Shown: one piece after another, positions 7,983 to 16,314 of the stretch
Layout: each line of letters begins with the position of its first letter
Position numbering within the stretch: the first letter of the stretch is position 1
Assembly: GCA_017554665.1 (NCBI GenBank)
Contig: JAFZHX010000039.1
Location: forward strand, 1-49,447
From: Alphaproteobacteria bacterium
GTDB taxonomy: Bacteria > Pseudomonadota > Alphaproteobacteria > Rs-D84
Length of the DNA stretch: 49,447 nucleotides
Direction: 5' to 3'
Translations under genes and position numbers: made by a program
The notes under the pieces: generated by a model
The model's input: only the letters and a program-made list of their open reading frames with translations
What the model was told of the DNA's origin: nothing
The model's database searches: none

Positions 7983-9797
7983 TTACTCTTGCAAGAAGCC
8001 ACCAGATTGCATTTTCCACAATCGTGCATATTCTCCACGTTTGCGCAGCAACTGATTATGCGTTCCCTGCTCTACAATATGTCCATCTTTCAAAACAACA
8101 ATTCTGTCCATATTTCGCAGAGTTGATAATCTGTGCGCAATCGCAACTGTTGTGCGTCCTTGTGCCAAATCATCAAATGATTTTTGAATTGCCACTTCGG
8201 TTTCACTGTCCAAAGCAGATGTCGCTTCGTCCAAAACCAAAATTGGTGCATCTTTCAAGAAAGCACGTGCAATCGCAACGCGTTGCTTTTGTCCACCCGA
8301 CAGCTTAATTCCACGATCACCTACCATAGAATCATACTTTTTTTCTGTTCCCATGATAAATTCATGTGCTGCCGCTCGTTTAGCCGCCTTGCGTAACTCT
8401 GCATCTGTTGCATCCATTTTTCCGTATGCAATATTTTCACACAAAGTACGATTAAACATCGTTGGCTCTTGTGGAATAAATGCAATGCTTTCTCGCAAAG
8501 AATCCTGAGCAACTTCTTTAATATCCTGATTATCAATCAAGATAACACCTTGATCAGGGTCATAAAAACGCATCAGCAAATGCACCAAAGTAGTCTTACC
8601 TGCACCCGAAGGCCCAACCAACCCTACTCGTTCCCCAGGTTTAATTGTCAGATTGAAATTGCGTAAAATCCATTTGCGTTTATATCTAAACGACAGATTT
8701 TTTATTTCAATCTTACCGTTTTTTACCTGCAAAGACGGAGCATTTTCAATATCACGCACCTCTATCGGCACGACTAATTCTGCATACGCCTTTGATGCCG
8801 AGCTTAATCTTTCTGTAATAACAGGAATCTGATCTACAACTGATGATATCATTGCCATCACATTGAAATATACTGAAATAGTAAAGACTATTTCTGACAA
8901 TAATATTTCACCGCGCATGTACAAAAATGCACATAACAACAATGTACCACCGTAACACAAATCCCATATTACCGCAGGAACACCTGAAAACAAACGAGTT
9001 ACAAAAAATGTATACATTTGTTTTTCAACACGCTTTTTACGTATTGGTTCCAAATAGTTTTGTTCTCGTTTTGCACCAGCGAACAATTTTACAACTGAAA
9101 AGTTTGAAAAACTGTCCACCAATTTACCAGACAATTCACTGTGTGCAGAGCTGGCTTCTTTCGAAGCTGTGTCCATCGGCTTGATTAATATATAGCTGTA
9201 CACTACACGAAAAACAAATACGCATGCAAAAATAACTGCAACATACTTATTAATCGAGAATATCAAGCCCGCGCTGACACACATAGTGATAACAAGCCAT
9301 ACAACACGCCACAAATCTTCTACGACACGAAAACCATCGGCCACATAGGTGATTTGTGAATTTACAGAGCCTGCCATACGTCCTGTCCAGAAAGACAAAG
9401 ATTGAGAATGAGTATAATCTGTCAAAACCACAGAAATTTGATTTCGTGATTTTGGTCCCCATCTGCCAAGAAATGTACTGCGTAGTAATCCTGACACAGA
9501 AAACACAACATTCAAGACTGTGATTATCAGAATTGTTGGCAGTGCAAACTGAACAAAACTGACACCTTCTGGCACCGGCGTTTCGAACAATTGTATAAAC
9601 CAACGTTCAAAGTACGGAAACATAACATTACTTGATAGTGTGATTATAAAGAACACACCCCAAGTCAACATTGTCCACTTTACTGACGGCACAGCATATT
9701 TAAAATAAAATTTCCACAACGATTTTGGTAACACCAAACCTTGCGTACTTCGTTTTTTATTGGAAGATTTTGGTCGTCCAATGATTCTGCGTAACAT
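7983..9797 (-). CDS. MsbA-like ABC exporter (fused TMD-NBD)
   Basis: 604 residues. The N-terminal half (about 40-340) has the six-helix exporter membrane domain. The C-terminal ATPase has Walker A GPSGAGKTT (about 395-403), signature LSGGQKQR, Walker B ILVLDEATSALD and the H-loop IAHRL. Half-transporters like this work as homodimers in the inner membrane, and MsbA-type members flip lipid A or phospholipids. The substrate cannot be read from the sequence; a multidrug or glycolipid exporter is possible. AAGGAT ribosome site 7 nt before the start. The gene is preceded by a 186-nt region with structure (see the entry at 9798). Confidence 0.9.
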   Translation of the reverse strand: MLRRIIGRPKSSNKKRSTQGLVLPKSLWKFYFKYAVPSVKWTMLTWGVFFIITLSSNVMFPYFERWFIQLFETPVPEGVSFVQFALPTILIITVLNVVFSVSGLLRSTFLGRWGPKSRNQISVVLTDYTHSQSLSFWTGRMAGSVNSQITYVADGFRVVEDLWRVVWLVITMCVSAGLIFSINKYVAVIFACVFVFRVVYSYILIKPMDTASKEASSAHSELSGKLVDSFSNFSVVKLFAGAKREQNYLEPIRKKRVEKQMYTFFVTRLFSGVPAVIWDLCYGGTLLLCAFLYMRGEILLSEIVFTISVYFNVMAMISSVVDQIPVITERLSSASKAYAELVVPIEVRDIENAPSLQVKNGKIEIKNLSFRYKRKWILRNFNLTIKPGERVGLVGPSGAGKTTLVHLLMRFYDPDQGVILIDNQDIKEVAQDSLRESIAFIPQEPTMFNRTLCENIAYGKMDATDAELRKAAKRAAAHEFIMGTEKKYDSMVGDRGIKLSGGQKQRVAIARAFLKDAPILVLDEATSALDSETEVAIQKSFDDLAQGRTTVAIAHRLSTLRNMDRIVVLKDGHIVEQGTHNQLLRKRGEYARLWKMQSGGFLQE

Positions 9798-9983
9798 AAG
9801 TTATCCTTTTTGTTAAAAATTAATTTAGTTCTAAAATATTGCCCCCCTAGATGACCGTGTGGTCACAAATATTTTCGAAGGACAACATTACATATACAGC
9901 AAACTCACTGGAGCCTCCTTTGGTTTTCGCTATTTAAGTGAATAATTGCATGACAGTACACATAACACAAATTTTGTTTATTG
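9798..9983. other. Gene-free region with possible structured RNA
   Basis: No ORF. On the minus strand it would be the leader of the ABC exporter. A TTGACA overlaps the TGA stop of the PBP gene (9981-9986), with a weak -10 after it. On the plus strand, TTGTTA (9810-9815), 16 nt, TAAAAT (9832-9837) could start an antisense or independent RNA. Pairing is visible in either orientation: AAAATATT (9833-9840) with AATATTTT (9868-9875) encloses TGACC-GTGT-GGTCA (9852-9865). I could not match it to 6S, SRP, tmRNA or a known riboswitch by eye. Confidence 0.35.
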
Positions 9984-11759
9984 TCAATATTTTTTTTGAA
10001 TAATTTCCTTAAATATTTCAGCTGGGACAGTTCCACCTGTTATCTTAGAGTTCATAGGTGTAAAGTCATCATTGCCCATCCAAACTCCAATTATAATATC
10101 TTTGGTTGCCCCAACAAACCAAGCATCACGATTACCATTACTGGTTCCTGTTTTTCCACCCAAAACCCCATTTGTTCTAGCACGGCCACCAGTTCCACCA
10201 GCTTTGACCACATCCGCCAACAAGTGCGACATATGTTCTACAGTCTGCGGTTGTAAAACCTGTATTGGGTCTGAAGGGTTGCGTTCATAAACAATATTTC
10301 CAGCCCCATCTGTAACCTTGGTTATCGAATAAGGACGCACAGAAAAACCATTATTCCAAATAACAGCATAAATATTAGTCAAATCTAACAAACTCATTTC
10401 CGAAGCACCCAAAACAGTTGAATATTCACGACGCAACTTTGTGCCAACCCCCAATCGACCTGCCATATTTAGAATAGATTCTATACCATATTCCGCAGTC
10501 AACTTTAACGGCACAGAATTTACACTTTTTGCAAACGCAGTAGACAAAGTAATATCGCCATAATACTTTTCGTTATAGTTTTTTGGGTTATAATCTCCGA
10601 CTGCAAAAGGAGAATCATTTACATAAGAATCTGGCGTTAACCCATTTTCCAAAGCAACCAAATATACAACAGGTTTAAAGCTACTGCCTGGTTGGCGTGG
10701 TGCAGTTACACGATTAAACTGACTGGTTTGATAATCTATACCCCCACTCATCGCACGCAAAGCACCATTTGGTTCCATAGCAACAACTGCCCCCTGATAA
10801 TCACCTGTTTTCGCTCCTAAAGTTGCGGCAACACTATCCTGAACACTTTTATCCAAAGTTGTGTACACATACAAATCAGACTCAAACTCTCCAATTCTAG
10901 AACGCAATTCGTCCATCACAAAGTCAGTCCAATATCTGTACTGATTTGTATCCGCAGCAGGCAATGCAGGACCTAAACTTTGAGCAGCAAGCCGAGCTTG
11001 ATTTATATCGATAAAGCCCTGACGAACCATTTCTGTCAAAACTACGCGCGCTCTTTCAATATTTTTTTGAGGATTACGCAAAGGGCTATATGTCGTAGGA
11101 GCCTTTAACATAGCAGCAATTTGAGCAGCCTGACCGACAGACAATTTACTGGCTGGCACTTGAAACATAATACGTGCTGTTGCATCGATACCACGCATTC
11201 CACCCACCAGCGACACACGGTTCATATACAAATCCAAGACCTGATTTTTTGTAAATCTATTTTCCAACCAATATGACAATATCAATTCTTGCACTTTTCT
11301 AGATATCTTTTTTTCACGCGACAAGAAAATATTTTTTGCGGTCTGCTGCGTTATTGTCGAGCCACCGGCAGCAATTCTTCCAGAAGCCAAATTAGAAAAC
11401 ACAGCGCGTGTTATACCACGCAAATCAATTGGTCCATGCTTAAAGAATCTTTTATCTTCGATTGCGACAATCGCCTGCCACACATGCGGAGGCAATGTTT
11501 CAACAGAAACCGGAGTCCCCATTATACGATTGGCACTACGAATTTCATTTCCATTTCTATCCAGGAACATAACAGCAGCGGGTCTTGTTTCATGCAAAAT
11601 CGCATCCAAAGACGGCATACGCAAATATATAACTGACACATAGCCTGCAATCAAAACCCCCAGCAACAAAGCCGCATTTAACATATAAACAAGCAGTCGC
11701 ATTTTCCACGACCGTTGTTTTATTTCCTCTTGTTTTTTGCCTTTATTATTTTTTTGCAT
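9984..11759 (-). CDS. mrcA: Class A penicillin-binding protein 1A (GT51 + transpeptidase)
   Basis: 591 residues from the ATG at 11759, which has a GGGAG ribosome site; longer starts would run into the divergent promoter region. Order: basic cytoplasmic tail, one membrane helix (LLVYMLNAALLLGVLIAGY), GT51 glycosyltransferase (AIVAIEDKRFFKHGPIDLRG; GGSTITQQTAKNIFL), then the transpeptidase domain with SSFK (active-site Ser), SVN and KTGT motifs. It polymerises and crosslinks peptidoglycan in the periplasm. It is compact compared with E. coli PBP1a (850 residues) and lacks the large inserted domains, so PBP1A-family is the safest name. Stop codon TGA, unusual in this window. Confidence 0.9.
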   Translation of the reverse strand: MQKNNKGKKQEEIKQRSWKMRLLVYMLNAALLLGVLIAGYVSVIYLRMPSLDAILHETRPAAVMFLDRNGNEIRSANRIMGTPVSVETLPPHVWQAIVAIEDKRFFKHGPIDLRGITRAVFSNLASGRIAAGGSTITQQTAKNIFLSREKKISRKVQELILSYWLENRFTKNQVLDLYMNRVSLVGGMRGIDATARIMFQVPASKLSVGQAAQIAAMLKAPTTYSPLRNPQKNIERARVVLTEMVRQGFIDINQARLAAQSLGPALPAADTNQYRYWTDFVMDELRSRIGEFESDLYVYTTLDKSVQDSVAATLGAKTGDYQGAVVAMEPNGALRAMSGGIDYQTSQFNRVTAPRQPGSSFKPVVYLVALENGLTPDSYVNDSPFAVGDYNPKNYNEKYYGDITLSTAFAKSVNSVPLKLTAEYGIESILNMAGRLGVGTKLRREYSTVLGASEMSLLDLTNIYAVIWNNGFSVRPYSITKVTDGAGNIVYERNPSDPIQVLQPQTVEHMSHLLADVVKAGGTGGRARTNGVLGGKTGTSNGNRDAWFVGATKDIIIGVWMGNDDFTPMNSKITGGTVPAEIFKEIIQKKY

Positions 11760-11799
11760 ACTTTGCTCCCACCCGCATATACATTTTATCATAAACACC

Positions 11800-11825
11800 T
11801 TGCGTTTTTTAGCAGAATTTATAAT
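11800..11825 (+). promoter_or_regulatory. Promoter of the 206-residue OMP
   Basis: TTGCGT (11800-11805) and a perfect TATAAT (11820-11825), with a short 14-nt spacer. It lies in the divergent gap between the PBP and OMP genes; an AAGGA ribosome site precedes the OMP start. Confidence 0.45.
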
Positions 11826-11855
11826 CATATTCACAACGAGAAAAGGAACAAAATC

Positions 11856-12476
11856 ATGAAAAAAGTAATCTGTGCTTTATCAGCAATCGTACTGACCACG
11901 ACAGCAAACGCATATGACAACAGACGCGAAACATATGCCGGTATACGCTTTCATAAAAACGAAAACATCACTTTCAAGTTCGACATCGATGGTGGTTCAG
12001 ACACTACAATCCGCGATGATAATTTTGGATTTGGCGCAGTTGTTGGCAATCGTCTAACAGACCATATAACTATTGAAGTTGAAACCGCTTACACTGGCAC
12101 AGAACAAAAATACACCACCAGCAACTTCAACTATGACATTTGGTCAAACATGCTTAATGTGTATTTATTTCAAGAATTTTCAGAAGCAGTTTCTCCTTAT
12201 GTAGGTCTGGGTATTGGGTTTGCTAGCTTTTGGGGTGACATAAAAACTCCTTATGCACATTTATCAGATTCTACATTTGATTTATCTTACCAGATAAAAC
12301 TTGGTGTAAACTTTGCTCTGAACAACCGCATTGATTTAAACATCGGGGTAAAATATCAACACTATGGCGAAATAAATCACAAAATAAATGGCAATCCATT
12401 TGCAACTTCAACTGCTTCTGCTACAGAGTTCTACTTTGGCGGGGCATACAAATTTAGCATTGATGAATTATTCTAA
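11856..12476 (+). CDS. Outer-membrane beta-barrel protein
   Basis: 206 residues. The start at 11856 gives the signal peptide MKKVICALSAIVLTTTANA and has AAGGA 9 nt upstream. The mature part alternates polar and aromatic residues, has a YAGIRFHKN first strand, a PYVGLGIGFASF segment near the middle and an aromatic end (EFYFGGAYKFSIDELF). This is the pattern of the small OmpW/OmpA-like beta-barrel family (outer membrane protein beta-barrel domain). It is related in kind to the OMPs at 12503, 28971 and 29756, all with a PYVGFG or FLGLGA segment. Likely an eight-stranded structural barrel or adhesin; no specific function visible. Confidence 0.8.
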   Translation: MKKVICALSAIVLTTTANAYDNRRETYAGIRFHKNENITFKFDIDGGSDTTIRDDNFGFGAVVGNRLTDHITIEVETAYTGTEQKYTTSNFNYDIWSNMLNVYLFQEFSEAVSPYVGLGIGFASFWGDIKTPYAHLSDSTFDLSYQIKLGVNFALNNRIDLNIGVKYQHYGEINHKINGNPFATSTASATEFYFGGAYKFSIDELF

Positions 12477-12504
12477 AAAAATCCGTCAAATGACGGATTT
12501 TTTT
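12475..12504. terminator. Bidirectional terminator between two OMP genes
   Basis: ATCCGTCA-AA-TGACGGAT hairpin with flanking A and T runs. It serves the convergent OMP genes at 11856 and 12503. Confidence 0.85.
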
Positions 12505-13489
12505 AAAACTCAAATCTAATTCCCAACATCACATTGGCATAAATCATATTCTTGGCACTGAAAAATTCACGATGACGAGTATCATCAACATTTGTCAGCC
12601 CCCACTTCACGCGCGGAATATACATCAGACGAGCACCAAAATCCAAGAACACTCTGTCATTTATACCGTACGACATACCTGCAGCCAACAATCCTGCAAC
12701 ATTTGATGTATGACGTGTAGATTTATAAAATTCTATCATTTTGGTACCATTAACATCTACAACCTCTCCATATGGAGCCAGGTCCAACTGATAAGCAATA
12801 TCACCAAAAGGATCTGATAGATTCAAAACTGTCTTACTGTCAGCATAACCAATACCAAAACCAACATATGGTATAGCCTGACGCAAAGGCTTATACAAAC
12901 CATCATAAAAATCATAAAAAGCCATCACGCTTATTACATCTGTGGTAAGTTCCGAATTCACGGAACCACTTTGCAATGGCAAAACCACACCTTCGGCACC
13001 AACTTCACCACCACTTAATGTAACATCACCACTAAACATAGGAGAAGCATTATAATCACTTTTTACTATATGATCCCAACCAGCTTCGATACGCCACTGT
13101 GGAGTATAAGGAAATGTCCAGCCAATACTGGCACCAGCTGCAAAAGAAAAACTATCATAATCTTTACTTGGCGGAATATCTGACACCTTGCTAAGTCCGG
13201 CATAATACCAATCCGAAGGCGCACCCAAAATTTCTTCATAATACACCTTGGTTACCAGTTCTTTTTTATCTGGGCTTAAATAATACTCTGTAACAATAGC
13301 GCCTGCATCATTTTGAATTGCACCCAATCCATAAGATGCCCCACCACGCAAAGACAATACAAACCTTGCACCATCTTCTTGATACCAGCCATCACCTAGA
13401 TAAATACCATCATACTGCCAGCCCGCAAAAGCAGGCACAGACACAAAGCAAGCCAAAATTGGCAAAATGCAAAAATTTCTTTTTCTCAT
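12503..13489 (-). CDS. Outer-membrane beta-barrel protein, 328 residues
   Basis: Signal peptide MRKRNFCILPILACFVSVPAFA, then an extracellularly loop-rich barrel: repeated Gly/aromatic strands such as SFAAGASIGWTFPY, AIPYVGFGIGYADS and MIYANVMLGIRFEF, the last ending in Phe as expected for recognition by the BAM assembly complex. Longer than its neighbour because of long Asp/Ser/Gly-rich loops. An extended -10 (TG-G-TATAAT) ends 7 nt from the ATG and no Shine-Dalgarno is seen, so the mRNA may be leaderless. Convergent with the 206-residue OMP. No specific function visible; surface structure or porin-like role likely. Confidence 0.8.
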   Translation of the reverse strand: MRKRNFCILPILACFVSVPAFAGWQYDGIYLGDGWYQEDGARFVLSLRGGASYGLGAIQNDAGAIVTEYYLSPDKKELVTKVYYEEILGAPSDWYYAGLSKVSDIPPSKDYDSFSFAAGASIGWTFPYTPQWRIEAGWDHIVKSDYNASPMFSGDVTLSGGEVGAEGVVLPLQSGSVNSELTTDVISVMAFYDFYDGLYKPLRQAIPYVGFGIGYADSKTVLNLSDPFGDIAYQLDLAPYGEVVDVNGTKMIEFYKSTRHTSNVAGLLAAGMSYGINDRVFLDFGARLMYIPRVKWGLTNVDDTRHREFFSAKNMIYANVMLGIRFEF

Positions 13490-13496
13490 GCCTTAT

Positions 13497-13505
13497 ATTA
13501 TACCA
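13497..13505 (-). promoter_or_regulatory. Extended -10 promoter of the 328-residue OMP
   Basis: Minus strand TGGTATAAT, with TATAAT at 13497-13502 and 7 nt between it and the ATG at 13489. This predicts a leaderless transcript. Confidence 0.55.
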
Positions 13506-13541
13506 CAAAAAAGCACCCGATAAAATAAAAATATAATCCAT

Positions 13542-13564
13542 AAAAAACCCGCCATACAGCGGGC
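13542..13564 (-). terminator. Intrinsic terminator of the 83-residue gene
   Basis: Minus strand CCCGC-TGTATG-GCGGG hairpin followed by six T residues. Confidence 0.8.
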
Positions 13565-13572
13565 AAAGATAT

Positions 13573-13824
13573 TTATTTTTTAGACTTTTTTCTTGCAGGA
13601 GATGCTTTTTTTACCACCTTAGCCGGAGCTGCTTTCTTTACAGCCAAAACCTTGTATTCTTTATACAAAGCCGCTGTACAAGTATAAACCAACAATGCAG
13701 ATACTGCTGTTATCAAACCTGGAACCAGTCCATCAGAAAACACTGCAAACAACAGCAAAGAAACAGCCAAAACAACTGTATATCCCAAATTCTTAGACAA
13801 AACTGTTAATATTTTTTCAAACAT
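13573..13824 (-). CDS. Small two-helix membrane protein with Lys/Ala tail
   Basis: 83 residues. Two hydrophobic segments (YTVVLAVSLLLFAVFSD at about 15-31 and GLITAVSALLVYTCTAALY at about 36-54) followed by a basic, Ala/Lys/Pro-rich tail (KKAAPAKVVKKASPARKKSKK). The tail would be cytoplasmic and might touch nucleic acid or acidic partners. Ribosome site GGAAGGGAA before the start. It has its own terminator, so it is a separate short transcript. I do not recognise the family; similar K/A tails end rpmB here (25119), which may only reflect composition habits of this genome. Confidence 0.65.
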   Translation of the reverse strand: MFEKILTVLSKNLGYTVVLAVSLLLFAVFSDGLVPGLITAVSALLVYTCTAALYKEYKVLAVKKAAPAKVVKKASPARKKSKK

Positions 13825-13883
13825 ATTCCCTTCCTTTTTATTGTTACGACATAATTATAAAGCAAGACAAACAATTATTCCAC

Positions 13884-13921
13884 GAAAAAAACACCGCCCA
13901 TATCGGGCGGCACTTTTTTTT
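13884..13921 (-). terminator. Intrinsic terminator of the 241-residue gene
   Basis: GCCGCCC-GATAT-GGGCGGT hairpin (minus strand) with A and T runs on the two sides. Confidence 0.8.
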
Positions 13922-13947
13922 CAAGGGGAGAAAACATGAAAACTTTT

Positions 13948-14673
13948 TTACAGGATAACATATCCACCAACACGCGCAGTCTTTGGAATTGGTCCAAAAG
14001 ACGAACGTGGGCTGACATAAATGTTTCCTGTAACTACGAAATCACCACAAAATTGCAACAAACCAATATCACGCAAAAACAAATGTCCATTGATTTTTAT
14101 ATCGCAAGGCAAAGTATATTTATGCATATTTTGCAAATACAAATTACCATTGATTTGTGTTTTATTCTGCAACAAAGCACCTGCAGCACGGCTATCAATT
14201 ACAACATCTCCCAAGAATTTTTCACCTTGTTTTGCGATTTGTTTTTTTGCAATTGCGACTTCTGCTTTTTTTACAGGCACAACATTAACGGGTTCTACAT
14301 TTTGCTTTTTTGAAGTAGCAGGCAACACAGGAATTGTACGAGGAACAACTTTACGTTTTTCTACAGGCTTTGTAACAGGCACAGGATCTGCAACAATAAC
14401 AACCGGAGCCTTATTACATTTTGTAATATCTAAAATCAACATTGAAAACAAAACAATAATAGAAACTAAAAGCGTGCTATTCACCAAACCAATAATGTTT
14501 ATATTGCACACCCAATTCCAAACACTACGCAAAATTTTTGCGATTTGTTTGCAAGGCCAACACAAAACGTTCCAAACGCGTTTCCAGCAAAAACCTGTTT
14601 TTTTATTCGCTGTTGCCTTGCGAGTATTTCTTACACGGCGTGCTGCCGCCATCACTTTCTTTTTACTTGGCAT
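13948..14673 (-). CDS. Membrane-anchored protein with bactofilin-like beta-helix
   Basis: 241 residues. A very basic N-terminus (KKK, ARRVRNTRK) and Trp/Cys-rich stretch precede one membrane helix (about 62-82, LVNSTLLVSIIVLFSMLIL). A Pro/Val/Lys linker follows (about 88-130). The C-terminal ~90 residues consist of short repeats such as INGNLYLQN, INGHLFLRD and VTGNIYVSP with ~20-residue spacing, the look of a right-handed beta-helix as in bactofilins or polymer-forming cytoskeletal proteins. By the positive-inside rule the helix domain would be periplasmic, which is unlike normal cytosolic bactofilins. Good promoter upstream (TTGACA, 16 nt, TATATT at 14711-14738) and a GGGGG ribosome site. 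Function not known. Confidence 0.7.
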   Translation of the reverse strand: MPSKKKVMAAARRVRNTRKATANKKTGFCWKRVWNVLCWPCKQIAKILRSVWNWVCNINIIGLVNSTLLVSIIVLFSMLILDITKCNKAPVVIVADPVPVTKPVEKRKVVPRTIPVLPATSKKQNVEPVNVVPVKKAEVAIAKKQIAKQGEKFLGDVVIDSRAAGALLQNKTQINGNLYLQNMHKYTLPCDIKINGHLFLRDIGLLQFCGDFVVTGNIYVSPRSSFGPIPKTARVGGYVIL

Positions 14674-14710
14674 ATTATGCCCCCTTAATTTTAAATTTAA
14701 TCGTACATAT

Positions 14711-14738
14711 AATATAGCCTAAAATTATTATTTGTCAA
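14711..14738 (-). promoter_or_regulatory. Promoter of the beta-helix membrane protein
   Basis: Minus strand TTGACA (14733-14738), 16 nt, TATATT (14711-14716). Confidence 0.6.
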
Positions 14739-14790
14739 GAATATTATCAAAAAAATATTATTTTGATTTTTTTATCTGATAGCTCTAAGC

Positions 14791-14796
14791 TATATA
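14791..14796 (+). promoter_or_regulatory. -10 box of the lipoprotein hydrolase, leaderless type
   Basis: TATATA with exactly 6 nt to the ATG at 14803. No good -35 and no Shine-Dalgarno are seen. Confidence 0.4.
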
Positions 14797-14802
14797 ACAA
14801 CA

Positions 14803-15531
14803 ATGAAAGCAAGGTACGGAACATTATTTTTCATATTATGCGGATGCAGTGGCAATTGGATGCCACCTTCTGACTTTGCGCAACACGACATACAAGCCAA
14901 AGACTATTTAATCAGAACTTATCAAAAAAATACATCTGACCAATCACCAGTACACATTTACATCGAAGGCGACGGTTATGCCTTTACAGCATCTGGCCAG
15001 CCAAGTCACAACCCGACACCTCGCAATACATTTATAAGAGACCTTGCTGCATCGGACACAGCACAAAATGTTATATATATTGCCCGCCCTTGCCAATATA
15101 ATATGTCGCACAAATGCACCCAATCAGATTGGACAGACGGCAGATTTTCACAGAAAATTATCGACAATATGACATATACAATCAAACAGATATCAAACGA
15201 CCGCCCTATCACACTAATCGGATATTCTGGTGGTGCTTTGATATCCGGCTTAATAATTCAGCAAAACTCAGACCTAAAAATTCAACATTGGATTACAATT
15301 GCAGGTGTCCTGAATCATGCAGATTGGACCGCACATTTTGACGACAAACCACTATTAAAATCCCAAGATTTAAAAGAACTACCTAGCGTACCACAAACAC
15401 ACTATATAGCAGAAAATGATAAAACCGTTCCTGCTATACTATCAAACAAATGGACAGAGGGAAAAAAACAAATTACTGTCAAAGACGCAACACACAACAA
15501 ATTCCCAAACTTTAAATTAAACTTTAATTAA
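14803..15531 (+). CDS. Putative lipoprotein with alpha/beta-hydrolase fold
   Basis: 242 residues. The N-terminus MKARYGTLFFILCGCSGN ends in a lipobox-like LCGC, so the protein is probably lipidated at Cys15 and periplasmic. The body is an alpha/beta hydrolase: IYIEGDGYAF (oxyanion strand), ITLIGYSGGALISGL with the Ser nucleophile in GYSGG, and a C-terminal DATHNKFPN with the likely catalytic His; an acidic residue in AENDKTVPA would complete the triad. Substrate unknown (ester or thioester). Downstream GNAT gene begins 36 nt later but has its own promoter. Confidence 0.78.
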   Translation: MKARYGTLFFILCGCSGNWMPPSDFAQHDIQAKDYLIRTYQKNTSDQSPVHIYIEGDGYAFTASGQPSHNPTPRNTFIRDLAASDTAQNVIYIARPCQYNMSHKCTQSDWTDGRFSQKIIDNMTYTIKQISNDRPITLIGYSGGALISGLIIQQNSDLKIQHWITIAGVLNHADWTAHFDDKPLLKSQDLKELPSVPQTHYIAENDKTVPAILSNKWTEGKKQITVKDATHNKFPNFKLNFN

Positions 15532-15533
15532 TA

Positions 15534-15561
15534 TTGACTATTTATATTTTTGTACTATATA
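15534..15561 (+). promoter_or_regulatory. Promoter of the GNAT gene, leaderless type
   Basis: TTGACT (15534-15539), 16-nt spacer, TATATA (15556-15561), then 6 nt to the ATG at 15568. No Shine-Dalgarno. Confidence 0.6.
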
Positions 15562-15567
15562 TATAGT

Positions 15568-16287
15568 ATGAAGAAAGAAATAACTATTGTTCCTATTTTC
15601 AATCAAGCTGCCCCAAAGATTTGGGAAGATTTTTTGCGCATTCGAACAGAAACAAGACGTAAAATCTACAACATTGAAACATGTCCACAAGAACAAAACA
15701 TCGCCATGTTATTGTTCCAAAGCAGCTGGGAAAAACCATCAAAAAACTTTGCTTTTGGCGCATACGACAACGACAATATGATTGGCTTTATCAGTGGTAC
15801 ATTTGACACACACCTTGCAACGATACAGCATCTATACGTCTTACCACAATACCAAGGACTGCATATCGGCGCACAATTACTCAGCTCTGCCGAATCCGCA
15901 ATATCTGTCGATAGAAACAATGTAGAACTTGTATCTATGACAAAAGCAGAAGCTTTTTATAAAAAATACGGCTACATATCTTATCGCGAAACTAACCGCT
16001 ACAACAAGTCTGTAAAAAACTGCGGACATTGCCAAGTAGCCCCTGTATTTCGTTGCTCAGCAGCAATAATAAGAAAAATGACGGAACTATCTGGTCAACC
16101 AACAGAAAACTTTAATAAAAACGCACTTAACAAGAGTCGCTCCCCTATATTTATTTATCGCGATAACAAATCACAAATCACCGCATTTGGCATTTGTTCT
16201 GACAAGACAGAAATATACAGCACAAGCCCTTGTGCAAAATTACGTATTGAAAAAGCGATTGCGAAATACAATTCAAAAATCAGATAA
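15568..16287 (+). CDS. GNAT family N-acetyltransferase with C-terminal extension
   Basis: 239 residues from the ATG at 15568; the ATG at 15550 lies inside the promoter. The GNAT core spans about 1-145: FAFGAYDNDNMIGFISG (beta 2-3), then motif A QHLYVLPQYQGLHIGAQLL with the Q-x-x-G-x-(G/A)-type acetyl-CoA loop, and EAFYKKYGYI near its end. After the core come ~90 residues including CGHCQVAPVFRC, whose four cysteines in close order could bind a metal. Acetyl acceptor unknown. Cytoplasmic. Confidence 0.82.
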   Translation: MKKEITIVPIFNQAAPKIWEDFLRIRTETRRKIYNIETCPQEQNIAMLLFQSSWEKPSKNFAFGAYDNDNMIGFISGTFDTHLATIQHLYVLPQYQGLHIGAQLLSSAESAISVDRNNVELVSMTKAEAFYKKYGYISYRETNRYNKSVKNCGHCQVAPVFRCSAAIIRKMTELSGQPTENFNKNALNKSRSPIFIYRDNKSQITAFGICSDKTEIYSTSPCAKLRIEKAIAKYNSKIR

Positions 16288-16314
16288 AAAAATCCCGCGA
16301 ACGGGATTTTTTAT
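16285..16314. terminator. Bidirectional terminator between GNAT gene and clpX
   Basis: ATCCCG-CGAA-CGGGAT hairpin with A and T runs at the two sides, between convergent genes. Confidence 0.85.

Noticed and set aside
9798..9983. 6S, SRP RNA or tmRNA
   Set aside because: No diagnostic motifs (for example the GGAAG-type SRP loop or a tRNA-like end) could be seen; kept only as unexplained structure.
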